Shown here: positions 34,365-43,235 of the stretch, piece by piece
Layout: each line of letters begins with the position of its first letter
Numbering within the stretch: position 1 is the first letter of the stretch
Assembly (NCBI GenBank): GCA_020636505.1
Contig: JACJXR010000005.1
Location: forward strand, 62,001 to 126,000
Direction of reading: 5' to 3'
Source: Chitinophagales bacterium
GTDB taxonomy: Bacteria > Bacteroidota > Bacteroidia > Chitinophagales > Chitinophagaceae
Length of the DNA: 64,000 nt
Notes under the pieces: generated by a model
What the model saw: the letters and a program-made list of their open reading frames with translations, nothing else
Told to the model about the DNA's origin: nothing
The model's database searches: none
Program-made: the position numbers and the translations under genes

Positions 34365-36194
34365 GTGAAGTTGACTTTCAAAAATATCATCTCTATCACC
34401 GTAATAGCCCTTTGTCTATTGCCGACAACATCGTTTGCACAAACCGATGATGCAGCACAGGCAAAGATGTACTACGACCTTGGCACTTACAACAAGGCTG
34501 CACAAGCGTATGAAGAGCTGTACAACAAGAACAAGAACGATCGGGACATCTACGATGCCTACTTAGATGCATTGTTGAAAACAGAAGATTACAAAAAAGC
34601 CGAAAAAACCGTTGAAGAACAGCTAAAACGAGCACCCGGAAGCCCTGTATTACTCATAGACCTTGGCAGGATATACAAACTGACGAAAAAAGAAAAGAAG
34701 GCTGAGGAGCTTTTTGAAAAGGCCATCAAAACACAAAACGGTGCCGATATGTTGACACAGCATATCGCCAAAAAGTTTGAGTCCATCGGTATGGACAAAC
34801 TTGCACTGAGAACTTATGAGTATGCCACAGAGTTGACAAGCAACAGGTTTCAGTACAGCGGACCCATGTCGCAACTGTATTACAAAACAGGCGATCTTGA
34901 GAAAGCCATATACTCTTTGCTCGATGCAAGTCGCGGATTTTACAACAGAGGTGTAGAAGAGGTTAAAACAACTCTTTTGGAATACTTGGGTGACGACCGC
35001 AAGAAAATAGTGACAGCCCAAAAAGCACTCATCAAAAAAATAAACGAAAAGCCCGACAACCCTTATTACTCCGAACTGTTGACTTGGGTATACACTCAAA
35101 AGGGAGATTGGGAAGGAGCTTTGATACAAGTACGCGCATTGGACGAGCGTTTCAAAGAACAAGGCGAACGTTTGTTGGAGTTTGCTAGATACGCTGTAAA
35201 AGAAAAAGAATACGATTTCGCATTACAAGCATACAACGAGGCATTGACGCACAATAGAGATTATCCATTCTATGCTTCTGTAGTAGCCGAAAAGCTGAGT
35301 GTGTCGTTCAACATCATACAAGACAATCCTCAATTCACCAAGGCAGAAGTCGAGACGCTTGCAGGTCAATATCAAAACTTCTTGGACAGCTTTCCCGTAT
35401 ACTACATCACACAAGCAGTACGGGATTACTCTACGCTTGAAGCCCAATACAACAACAATGTAGACAAAGGCATCACGTTGTTGGAGAAAGCCATCAACAC
35501 ACCTCAAGCCTCCAAACAATTCATCGGTGAAGCAAAGCTTCAGTTGGGTGACTACTACATCATAGCAGAACGAATCTGGGATGCTTCGCTCATATACAGC
35601 CAAGTGGACAAAGCATTTCGTGAAGATGTGCTTGGAGAAGAAGCACGCTTCCGCAATGCAAAGCTCGCATACTACCGTTCCGACTTCGATTGGGCCAACG
35701 GGCAATTGACCGTACTGAAAGCATCCACGTCAGAGCTTATTGCCAACGATGCACTTTATCTTTCAATACTCTTGACTGAAAACGTTCCGTCGGACAGCAA
35801 TTATATACCGTTGGAAAGATATGCGCATGCAGACCTCTTGCTTTTTCAGAACAAGGACGATGAAGCCGAGAAGTTGTTGGACAGCATAGCGAATGCTTTC
35901 CCGTCGCATCCTTTGCAAGATGACATACTGATGATGCGTGCAGACATAGCCGTAAAACACAAAGATTATAAGGCTGCGCTTGAGCATCTTGAACGTGTGT
36001 ACGTCGGTCATAAAGACGATGTTTTGGCAGACAAAGCCTTGTTTACAATGGCGGAGATCAAAGAGCAAAATCTGAACGACAAAGAAGAAGCGGGTAAGCT
36101 ATATGCACAGCTTATTCTTGAATATCCCGGTAGCACTTATGTACAATTGGCGCGTAAGAAGGTGAAGGAGTTGGATGCCGAGGTGAATTTATAA
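34365..36194 (+). CDS. secreted tetratricopeptide repeat protein
   Basis: 609 residues starting at GTG 34365, with signal peptide LTFKNIISITVIALCLLPTT followed by SFAQ. The body is mostly TPR-like helical pairs, for example YYDLGTYNKAAQAYEELYNK near residue 36, LIDLGRIYKLTKKEKKAEEL, and C-terminal units with ADIAVKHKDYKAALEHLERV and EAGKLYAQLILEYPGSTYVQ. It probably acts as a periplasmic scaffold; the last repeats look like those of BamD/YbgF-type proteins. It follows the FadN-like gene by nine bases and precedes comEC by 37, so the three may be one transcript, with no evident shared function. Confidence 0.78.
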   Translation: MKLTFKNIISITVIALCLLPTTSFAQTDDAAQAKMYYDLGTYNKAAQAYEELYNKNKNDRDIYDAYLDALLKTEDYKKAEKTVEEQLKRAPGSPVLLIDLGRIYKLTKKEKKAEELFEKAIKTQNGADMLTQHIAKKFESIGMDKLALRTYEYATELTSNRFQYSGPMSQLYYKTGDLEKAIYSLLDASRGFYNRGVEEVKTTLLEYLGDDRKKIVTAQKALIKKINEKPDNPYYSELLTWVYTQKGDWEGALIQVRALDERFKEQGERLLEFARYAVKEKEYDFALQAYNEALTHNRDYPFYASVVAEKLSVSFNIIQDNPQFTKAEVETLAGQYQNFLDSFPVYYITQAVRDYSTLEAQYNNNVDKGITLLEKAINTPQASKQFIGEAKLQLGDYYIIAERIWDASLIYSQVDKAFREDVLGEEARFRNAKLAYYRSDFDWANGQLTVLKASTSELIANDALYLSILLTENVPSDSNYIPLERYAHADLLLFQNKDDEAEKLLDSIANAFPSHPLQDDILMMRADIAVKHKDYKAALEHLERVYVGHKDDVLADKALFTMAEIKEQNLNDKEEAGKLYAQLILEYPGSTYVQLARKKVKELDAEVNL

Positions 36195-36231
36195 CCCTAC
36201 CCGATAAATTAGTATTTTATGTGGCTGCATC

Positions 36232-38307
36232 ATGAAACGATGGCCCCTCAATAAGGCTTACGTCTGGGAAAGATTGCCTTTCCTCCGTTTATTGCCACCC
36301 TTGGTGGCGGGTATATACTTTTACCCCAAAGACACGACAAACAAAAATTTTTTCGTCTATCTCATCGCCGCTCTTTTACTATCTATCATTACATATGGCA
36401 TCACAGTTTTTCGAAAACAACAGTCGAAACTATCAAAAGCGATCGGGTTTGGAACTTTGCATGTAAGCCTATTCTTGGTAGCATGGGTACTCTGTCATCT
36501 GCAAGACGACAGGAACAGAAACGATTGGTTCGGCCACTCCATAGACACTGCAGAAGCATACATAGTCAAAGTAACCGGCGCACCCATAGAAAAAGAAAGA
36601 ACATGGAAATTAGAAGTGAATGTAACGGCAAGCGTCGTTGACAACCAAACAAATTCTGCATCAGGAAAGGCTTTTCTATATCTATACAAATATGATGCAC
36701 CCGGCATTAATGAAGGGGATGAATTGATCGTACCCAACAAATGGCAGCCCATCACCAACACCGGCAATACGTTTGAATTTGACTACGCCGCATTTACAGC
36801 ACGAAACAATATACATCTGCAGCAATTCATACCCGGAAGCAAAGTACTCATCCATAAATATGCAACATCAAAAGACCTAAGAATCATAAGGCGCATACAT
36901 CACTACTGCATCGACAGGCTATATCGATACATACACGATGATGCCACCTTAGGTTTAATGCAGGCGATGCTTTTGGGTGACAAAGCAGAGCTCGACATTA
37001 AACTCAGACAAGCTTACGCGGATACAGGCATTGTACATATCATTGCCATATCAGGTGCGCACATCGCCATCTTCTTTATGTTGGTGGCTTTTCTTTTTAA
37101 GCCTCTAAAACATCGGCGGTATAATTGGATTAAGTACATAGCAGCGCTGCCTCTTATTTGGTTATATGTATTTGTTGCGGGAGCACCTACCTCTGCGGTT
37201 CGCGCAGCCACAATGTTCTCCATATTGGCAGTCGGATTTGCGTTGCAAAAAGAACCTAACGGCATCAACCAACTGTTAGCCGCGGCTTTTATATTGCTAT
37301 GTATCAATCCCCATTGGTTGTTCGATGTTGGCTTTCAACTTTCATTTACGGCGGTGCTATCCATATTCTTGTTTTATCGCCCCATCTTCAAACTCATACC
37401 TGTATACAATAGAGTTTTACGTGGTATTTGGAGTGCAGTATCGGTAAGCATAGCAGCAGAGATATTGGTGGCACCTGTGGTCATCTACTATTTTCATTTG
37501 TTCCCCATCCAATTTATAGTTGCCAACTTGATAGCATATTTCTTCATGGGTATAATACTCATTGGAGGACTGTTGTTGCTCATGCTATCACCTTTTAACA
37601 GTGTCGCTCGTATCATGGCAGAAGGCCTAACAAAGCTTGCAGACCTATTCAATTATATGGTGTTCAAACTGCAAACATTGAATCCTCAGAGATTTCATAG
37701 GTTGACACTTACGAAGGTGGAATTGCTTTTGACCTATCTGTTCATCACATGTTTGGCGATATTCTTGTTCAACAAAAACAAACGATACTTATTCACTTCA
37801 CTTGGTTGTCTTTGTTTCATGGTGGTTTCATTTGTATATAGAGAGTACAGAGCATTGAGTCAAAACATGGTAATAGTATACAATGCCGGCAAACAAAATT
37901 ATGTGGATTTGATATCCGGAAAGAACAGCAAACTAATTATATCGAAGAGCGGCATACCTGATGATGTCAACTTCTTCGCGATAAAACCCGCACATATCGG
38001 CTACAACATATCCGAAACGGAAATTGACACAACATCCAACTTCTTTACATTGGGAGGAGAATCTTATTTCATTTTGAATCATCCTGCTACAGACACCAAT
38101 ATTCAAGTAAACAACCTCATCATCAACTATAAAATAAAGGAACGTGATGTACCAAGCATAACAGAGTCACTTCATCCCAAGCTGGTTATACTTGGCAATA
38201 TCTTGTCTTCGTCCAAGGCAGCGCAAATTGAAAACGCATTCAAGACTCATGCCATACCTGTCCACAACGTCCGAACCAAGGGTGCATACATATTTAAACA
38301 AGATTAA
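36232..38307 (+). CDS. ComEC/Rec2 family DNA uptake channel
   Basis: A 691-residue polytopic inner membrane protein. It has N-terminal helices, an OB-like DUF4131 region at about residues 90-190, and the Competence domain with LGLMQAMLLGDKAELDIKLR, then IVHIIAISGAHIAIFFMLVA, AGAPTSAVRAATMFSILAVG and FDVGFQLSFTAVLSIFLFY. ComEC carries single-stranded DNA across the inner membrane during transformation. The C-terminal tail (residues 530-691) is soluble, but I see no HxHxDH metallo-beta-lactamase motif, so the nuclease domain of Bacillus ComEC is missing or unrecognisable, as in many Bacteroidota. Other competence genes are not in the window. Confidence 0.88.
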   Translation: MKRWPLNKAYVWERLPFLRLLPPLVAGIYFYPKDTTNKNFFVYLIAALLLSIITYGITVFRKQQSKLSKAIGFGTLHVSLFLVAWVLCHLQDDRNRNDWFGHSIDTAEAYIVKVTGAPIEKERTWKLEVNVTASVVDNQTNSASGKAFLYLYKYDAPGINEGDELIVPNKWQPITNTGNTFEFDYAAFTARNNIHLQQFIPGSKVLIHKYATSKDLRIIRRIHHYCIDRLYRYIHDDATLGLMQAMLLGDKAELDIKLRQAYADTGIVHIIAISGAHIAIFFMLVAFLFKPLKHRRYNWIKYIAALPLIWLYVFVAGAPTSAVRAATMFSILAVGFALQKEPNGINQLLAAAFILLCINPHWLFDVGFQLSFTAVLSIFLFYRPIFKLIPVYNRVLRGIWSAVSVSIAAEILVAPVVIYYFHLFPIQFIVANLIAYFFMGIILIGGLLLLMLSPFNSVARIMAEGLTKLADLFNYMVFKLQTLNPQRFHRLTLTKVELLLTYLFITCLAIFLFNKNKRYLFTSLGCLCFMVVSFVYREYRALSQNMVIVYNAGKQNYVDLISGKNSKLIISKSGIPDDVNFFAIKPAHIGYNISETEIDTTSNFFTLGGESYFILNHPATDTNIQVNNLIINYKIKERDVPSITESLHPKLVILGNILSSSKAAQIENAFKTHAIPVHNVRTKGAYIFKQD

Positions 38308-38366
38308 TTGTATTAAGCTTAGTATCTTCGCGCTTCAATCCCGATTTTACTTTAAAAATAATTCAT

Positions 38367-39881
38367 ATGGAACGCAAGCTTGGGTCTGCATTGATATCTG
38401 TATTTTATAAAGACGGTTTGGAACCAATCGTTAAAAAACTGCATGAACTTGGGGTAACCATCTACTCTACGGGCGGTACACAGACATTCATCGAGCAGGC
38501 AGGCGTTCCCTGCACATCGGTTGAAAGCGTTACAGGATACCCATCCATTTTAGGTGGCAGAGTAAAAACATTACACCCGAAAGTATTTGGCGGTATACTT
38601 GCCCGTCGCGATTTTGAAGATGACAGAAAGCATGTGGAAGAATATGACATCCCTCTATTCGACCTTGTGATAGTTGACCTTTATCCATTTGAGGAAACAG
38701 TTAAAAGCACTACAGAAGAAAAAGCGATTATTGAGAAGATAGATATAGGAGGCGTTTCTCTTATCAGAGCAGCCGCCAAAAACCATAACGACGTTTGTAT
38801 CGTCGCATCGCGCAATCAATATTCTTCACTGCTCGGTTTGCTGAATGCTCAAGCAGGCATCACCACACTTGAAGATAGGAGAAAATATGCCATGGAGGCT
38901 TTTGTTGAGTGTGCTCATTATGATGTGGCCATTGCAGACTACTTTACACAGCAACAGTCGGTAGGAGCGTTCCAATTGTCAGTACAAGGGCAAAACAGTT
39001 TGCGCTACGGAGAGAACCCTCACCAACAAGCATCTTTCTTCGGCAACATCGCCGAAATATTCGATAAACTGAACGGTAAAGAACTATCGTACAATAACTT
39101 GGTGGATGTGGATGCTGCCATCAACCTTATGGCCGAATTCGACGAGCCTACATTTGCCGTGATAAAACACACCAATGTTTGCGGTATAGCGCAGAGAGAC
39201 AATGTTGTTGACTCTTGGGAAGCGGCATTAGCCGGCGACCCTGAAAGTGCATTCGGAGGTATACTCATCACAAACCAGACCATCAATATAGATGTGGCTG
39301 AAAAAATAAGCGAACTGTTCTTTGAGGTACTTATCGCACCGGCTTTCAATGCGGATGCGTTGGATCTGCTTTGCAAGAAAAAGAACAGGATTCTGTTACA
39401 GCAAAAACAACCTTTTACCGCCAAACGTGAGTTCAAACGTATATTGGATGGGGCATTGGTACAAGACGCCGACACATCCAACTATGCAGAGTGGAAGGAA
39501 TCAGGAGCACGTAATAGCACCGATGCTGAAAAGGCCGATATGATATTTGCCAACCTCGTATGCAAACACCTTAAGTCAAATGCCATTGCTCTTATCAAAA
39601 ACAAACAGTTGGTAGGTAAGGGTGCCGGACAAACCAGTCGTATCGATGCATTGCGTCATGCAATTGAGAAGTCAAAGCAATTCGGTTTTTCTCTTAACGG
39701 TTCTGTATTGGCTTCCGATGCATTCTTCCCATTCGATGATTGCGCCAAGATGGCTCATGAAGTGGGTGTTACCGCCATCATACAACCGGGTGGTTCCGTA
39801 AGAGATGGTGACACCATCGAATACTGCAAGAACAACGGCATAGCTCTTGTTCTTACCGGAACAAGACACTTTAAACACTAA
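38367..39881 (+). CDS. purH: bifunctional AICAR formyltransferase / IMP cyclohydrolase
   Basis: Last two steps of de novo purine synthesis. 504 residues, normal. The IMP cyclohydrolase (MGS-like) domain occupies residues 1-140, with SVFYKDGLEPIVKKLHELGV, YSTGGTQTFIE and GGRVKTLHPKVFGGILARR. The transformylase domain carries LRYGENPHQQASFFG, the catalytic VIKHTNVCGIAQRD, and the late GAGQTSRIDALRHAIEKS and ASDAFFPFDDCAKMA. It follows comEC after 59 bases with no clear terminator, and precedes a GNAT gene by 22 bases. Confidence 0.96.
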   Translation: MERKLGSALISVFYKDGLEPIVKKLHELGVTIYSTGGTQTFIEQAGVPCTSVESVTGYPSILGGRVKTLHPKVFGGILARRDFEDDRKHVEEYDIPLFDLVIVDLYPFEETVKSTTEEKAIIEKIDIGGVSLIRAAAKNHNDVCIVASRNQYSSLLGLLNAQAGITTLEDRRKYAMEAFVECAHYDVAIADYFTQQQSVGAFQLSVQGQNSLRYGENPHQQASFFGNIAEIFDKLNGKELSYNNLVDVDAAINLMAEFDEPTFAVIKHTNVCGIAQRDNVVDSWEAALAGDPESAFGGILITNQTINIDVAEKISELFFEVLIAPAFNADALDLLCKKKNRILLQQKQPFTAKREFKRILDGALVQDADTSNYAEWKESGARNSTDAEKADMIFANLVCKHLKSNAIALIKNKQLVGKGAGQTSRIDALRHAIEKSKQFGFSLNGSVLASDAFFPFDDCAKMAHEVGVTAIIQPGGSVRDGDTIEYCKNNGIALVLTGTRHFKH

Positions 39882-39903
39882 TTATTGTTATTTTCAAGGT
39901 CTT

Positions 39904-40482
39904 ATGGTGTCTATTCTCATAGATGAAGACCTGCTGTTGCGTTCGTTCGAACCGGAGGATGCCCCCGAATTGTTTCGTGCGGTGAACTCTTCGCGCGACC
40001 ATTTGCGTCCTTGGTTCCCTTGGGTGGATGCCACTACAAAGCCTGAGCATTCCTTACAATTCATTCAACAGTCGAGAGTGCAGCAAACCAATCAAGAAGC
40101 TCTAGCTCTTGGTATTATCTACAAGCAAAAGATAATTGGCAGCATGGGTATGCACAATTGGGACCACTATCTGAAAAAAGCCCAGTTGGGATATTGGATT
40201 TGCAACGACTACGAAGGCCAGGGTATCATACATACCTGCCTACAAAGGTTCATCGATTTTCTTTTTGAGAAGACTGGACTTAATAAAGTGGAAATACTGT
40301 TCATGTCCTCCAACAATCGCAGTGCAGCTGTGGCGGAGAAAATGGGTTTTAAAGTCGAAGGTATACTGCGCGACAACTATATACTCTACGGCAACTATAA
40401 AGACCTTGTCGTAACCGGCCTACTGAAAAAAGAATGGAACGGCTTGCCCGAAAGCAAGGGCAAGAAGTTTAAGGCTTCGTGA
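39904..40482 (+). CDS. GNAT family N-acetyltransferase, RimJ/RimL-like
   Basis: 192 residues resembling ribosomal-protein-serine acetyltransferases. DEDLLLRSFEPEDAPELFRA opens the fold, IIGSMGMHNWDHYLKKAQLG and YWICNDYEGQGIIHTCLQRF form the acetyl-CoA loop (a QGxxxx variant of the usual QxxGxG/A), and NNRSAAVAEKMGFKVEGILR is the typical C-terminal motif. Targets could be a protein N-terminus or a small molecule. ATG 39904 was taken over an upstream in-frame start inside purH. The last 14 bases overlap the convergent LpxD-like gene. Confidence 0.86.
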   Translation: MVSILIDEDLLLRSFEPEDAPELFRAVNSSRDHLRPWFPWVDATTKPEHSLQFIQQSRVQQTNQEALALGIIYKQKIIGSMGMHNWDHYLKKAQLGYWICNDYEGQGIIHTCLQRFIDFLFEKTGLNKVEILFMSSNNRSAAVAEKMGFKVEGILRDNYILYGNYKDLVVTGLLKKEWNGLPESKGKKFKAS

Positions 40483-41422
40483 TATCTTTGAGCTTATCCC
40501 ACATTTCAGGGATGCGCTTCACCCAGTTCAATTCTCGCATCTTGGTTCTTGCATCTTCCACAGGGCTACCGAAATATATTTTACCACCTTCTATGGTTTG
40601 TCCTACTCCACTTTGTGCGTAAATAATGGCTCCTTTACCGATGGTCAAGTCTTTGCTGACACCTACTTGTCCCCAAAGTATCACCTCGTCTTCGATTATC
40701 GCCTTACCGCCTATGCCTACTTGTGCGGCAAACAAACAATTCTTACCTATTACCACACCATGGCCCACATGCACGTGATTGTCTATCTTAGTTCCTTGCC
40801 CGATGATGGTATCTCCACTTACACCCTTGTCAATGGTACAACCTGCTCCTATTTCCGCATCGTCATGGATAATAACACGGCCACAGCTTTCCATTTTGTC
40901 ATATTGTACTTGCTGCTCTTTTCTGCGCTTGTAATAAAAAGCATCAGCACCCAATATCGTTCCTGCATGTATTATCACATTGTCGCCTATCTCCGTGTGA
41001 TCATATATCACAACGTTCGGATGTATCAGGCAGTTTTTCCCTATCCTTACATGATTGCCTACAAAAACACCGGGTTGCAAATGAGTACCCACACCTATTG
41101 TGGCGGTATCGCTTATCATATTATTAGCCGGCTCAAAAGGTCGAAAGTGCTTTACCAACTTAACATATGCCGAAAAAGGGTCGTGGTGAACCAAAAGCGT
41201 CTTACCTTCGGGACAACTTGTTTCTTTATTGATGATTATGGTCGTCGCCGCAGAAGTTAAACAGGTATTAAAATATTTCTCATTGTCTACAAAAGATATA
41301 TCTCCCGGAGTAACTTTATGTATCTCGTTGATTCCGTTTACCGACTGATCTTCGTTTCCTATGAGTTTGGCATTTATAAAATCGGCTACCCATTTAACCG
41401 AAACTTCTTCGGACAGTTTCAT
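40469..41422 (-). CDS. LpxD-like UDP-3-O-acylglucosamine N-acyltransferase
   Basis: 317 residues. The N-terminal LpxD domain (MKLSEEVSVKWVADFINAKL then KVTPGDISFVDNEKYFN) precedes a left-handed beta helix of hexapeptide repeats (ATIGVGTHLQPGVFVGNHVR onward). GADAFYYKRR stands where classical LpxD has GSDGFGY, and IDNHVHVGHGVVIG carries the family active-site His. This variant looks like a second LpxD-type enzyme seen in Bacteroidota alongside the canonical one, so N-acylation of a lipid A precursor is likely but a different acceptor is possible. I chose ATG 41422, since upstream ATGs add only a short odd extension. It is divergent from the aminotransferase. Confidence 0.8.
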   Translation of the reverse strand: MKLSEEVSVKWVADFINAKLIGNEDQSVNGINEIHKVTPGDISFVDNEKYFNTCLTSAATTIIINKETSCPEGKTLLVHHDPFSAYVKLVKHFRPFEPANNMISDTATIGVGTHLQPGVFVGNHVRIGKNCLIHPNVVIYDHTEIGDNVIIHAGTILGADAFYYKRRKEQQVQYDKMESCGRVIIHDDAEIGAGCTIDKGVSGDTIIGQGTKIDNHVHVGHGVVIGKNCLFAAQVGIGGKAIIEDEVILWGQVGVSKDLTIGKGAIIYAQSGVGQTIEGGKIYFGSPVEDARTKMRELNWVKRIPEMWDKLKDITKP

Positions 41423-41504
41423 AAGCGCTATTTTATGTAAATGTACAACTCGCAAATTCATCATCATAAACACAACTTATTATCAGACATAAAATTCAGG
41501 CAGC

Positions 41505-42335
41505 TTGATCTATATTAACATCAACGGGAGGTTTTTTAAGAGCACATCTGCAGCCGTACCTTACAACAACAGATCTTTTAGGTTTGGCTTTGGCCTGTTC
41601 GAAACCATGCTCGTACTCGACGAGCAAATTCAGTTGAAAGAACTTCACTGGGAAAGGCTGTTTGCCGGTATAAAACAGCTGAATTTGGCCTTACCGGAGC
41701 TGATGACCAAAGACTGGATTGAGGAGGAGATATTACGAACGGTCAAGAAGAACAAACTGCAAAAACAAGCCCGTGTTCGCTTTCAAATATATGCAGGAAG
41801 GGGTGGTCTGTTCGACGGACAATATCCTTGGGCGGAGTTTGTGATAGAATGCCAACCCGTTGAGACCCATATCATGCAGCTCAACGAAAAGGGTCTTGAT
41901 ATGGATTATACCGAAGGCATCAGAAAAAGTGCCGACGATATAGCCAACCTGAAATCCAGCAATGCGATGGTATATGCCGTTGCTGCAAGGCAAGCCATAG
42001 CCAAAAATATAGACAACTGTATTATTGTAAACACAGACGATAATGCGATAGAAACCACGATAGCCAATATATTCTGTATCAAAGACGACAAAATATACAC
42101 ACCGCCATTATCCGAAGGATGTGTGGCAGGAGTGATGCGCAAGCATGTTCTACAACAACTTGGGCAAAATGGTTTTACTGTTGAAGAAAGGCCTTTTGAC
42201 AGACCTTTTTTGAAAAATGCAGACTCTGTTTTTGCCACGAACGCCATACGCAGGGTAAAGTGGATAAGCAACATCGGAGAAACCGAATACAAGCTGGATA
42301 AAATATTTGAGGTGTACGAAAACATCTCTTTCTGA
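41505..42335 (+). CDS. class IV aminotransferase, PabC-like
   Basis: 276-residue PLP enzyme of fold type IV. The start region VPYNNRSFRFGFGLFETMLV, the catalytic Lys in DDIANLKSSNAMVYAVAA, and AIETTIANIFCIKDDKIYTP followed by PLSEGCVAGVMRK fit 4-amino-4-deoxychorismate lyase (folate pathway). Branched-chain or D-amino acid aminotransferases share the same motifs, so the reaction is uncertain. The start is a TTG at 41505 with AGGCAGC just before it; the first in-frame ATG is after the conserved GLFET segment and would truncate the fold. Confidence 0.78.
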   Translation: MIYININGRFFKSTSAAVPYNNRSFRFGFGLFETMLVLDEQIQLKELHWERLFAGIKQLNLALPELMTKDWIEEEILRTVKKNKLQKQARVRFQIYAGRGGLFDGQYPWAEFVIECQPVETHIMQLNEKGLDMDYTEGIRKSADDIANLKSSNAMVYAVAARQAIAKNIDNCIIVNTDDNAIETTIANIFCIKDDKIYTPPLSEGCVAGVMRKHVLQQLGQNGFTVEERPFDRPFLKNADSVFATNAIRRVKWISNIGETEYKLDKIFEVYENISF

Positions 42336-42402
42336 TTCGAAGCAATAAAATTGCTTGATTCCTTCTATTCTCATTAATTTGCAGGCTGTTAAACACACAC
42401 AA

Positions 42403-43149
42403 ATGAGAAAAGCATCACTTTTATTGATAATGGTAGTTTTTGCCGGCACCTCTTTTGCGCAAATAAGAATCGCTCCCGAGGTGGGGCTGAACATCGGTGG
42501 CATGTCCAGAACAGTTGAGGATATTGACATTCCACTTCTTGGTTCGGTAAGCATATCAACCGAAAACAAAACAAGGGTTGGTTTTCGTGCAGGACTTATA
42601 GCAGACATACCTGTTGCGGAAAATGTAGCGGTACAGCCCGGTATCTTCTACTCAACACAAGCGGTAAAAACCAATTTCACTGTATTTATCCTAGACATCA
42701 GTCAAACACTAAAGGTTAATTACCTACTTGTTCCTGTCAACGTTCTATATAAGTTCGGTACACCTGACAAAGGAAGATTCTTTGTAGGTGCAGGCCCTTA
42801 TTTTGGATATGCGTTCGGCGGTACCAGCGACATAGAAGACCCTAACGGAATACTTACAGGCCTTGCAGGCGGAAACACTGGAGGTACATTGCCTGCCATA
42901 GAAAGCGGCGACATCTCAATCGGTAGCGATACAATGGATTCGGCAAAACCTTTCGACTTTGGACTTAATTTCAATTTGGGATATGAGCTGCCACAAGGCG
43001 TATTTGTTCGCGGACAATTCGGGCTTGGCCTTGCAAATACAGCACCTATAGAAAGCTACAAACAAAAAAATTGGGGTATGACCATTTCTGTCGGATACCT
43101 TATCGGATTTAACAAGAAGGGCAACAAAGAAGAACCTGTATCAAACTAG
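42403..43149 (+). CDS. PorT-like outer membrane beta-barrel protein
   Basis: 248 residues with signal peptide MRKASLLLIMVVFAGTSFAQ. The body is the outer-membrane-beta-barrel domain common in Bacteroidota (PF13568-like): IRIAPEVGLNIGGMSRT, KTRVGFRAGLIADIPVAENV, VQPGIFYSTQAVKT, YLLVPVNVLYKFGTPDKGRF and FVGAGPYFGYAFGG, with a terminal strand TISVGYLIGF. These proteins are embedded in the outer membrane; specific function unknown. It has its own weak promoter (TTAATTTG, 42374-42381) and a strong terminator after it. Confidence 0.83.
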   Translation: MRKASLLLIMVVFAGTSFAQIRIAPEVGLNIGGMSRTVEDIDIPLLGSVSISTENKTRVGFRAGLIADIPVAENVAVQPGIFYSTQAVKTNFTVFILDISQTLKVNYLLVPVNVLYKFGTPDKGRFFVGAGPYFGYAFGGTSDIEDPNGILTGLAGGNTGGTLPAIESGDISIGSDTMDSAKPFDFGLNFNLGYELPQGVFVRGQFGLGLANTAPIESYKQKNWGMTISVGYLIGFNKKGNKEEPVSN

Positions 43150-43177
43150 TATTAGTATCAATAATATAGCTATTTAT

Positions 43178-43204
43178 AAGCCGCCCGATCGGGCGGCTTT
43201 TTTT
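43178..43204 (+). terminator. terminator after the beta-barrel gene
   Basis: A perfect inverted repeat of 22 bases (AAGCCGCCCGA then its complement) at 43178-43199, followed by T to 43204. Confidence 0.92.
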
Positions 43205-43220
43205 ACACCTATCAACACCG

Positions 43221-43228
43221 TAAATTTG
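43221..43228 (+). promoter_or_regulatory. -7 box of gltX
   Basis: TAAATTTG, seven bases before the ATG at 43236. Confidence 0.6.
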
Positions 43229-43235
43229 CAGCCTT

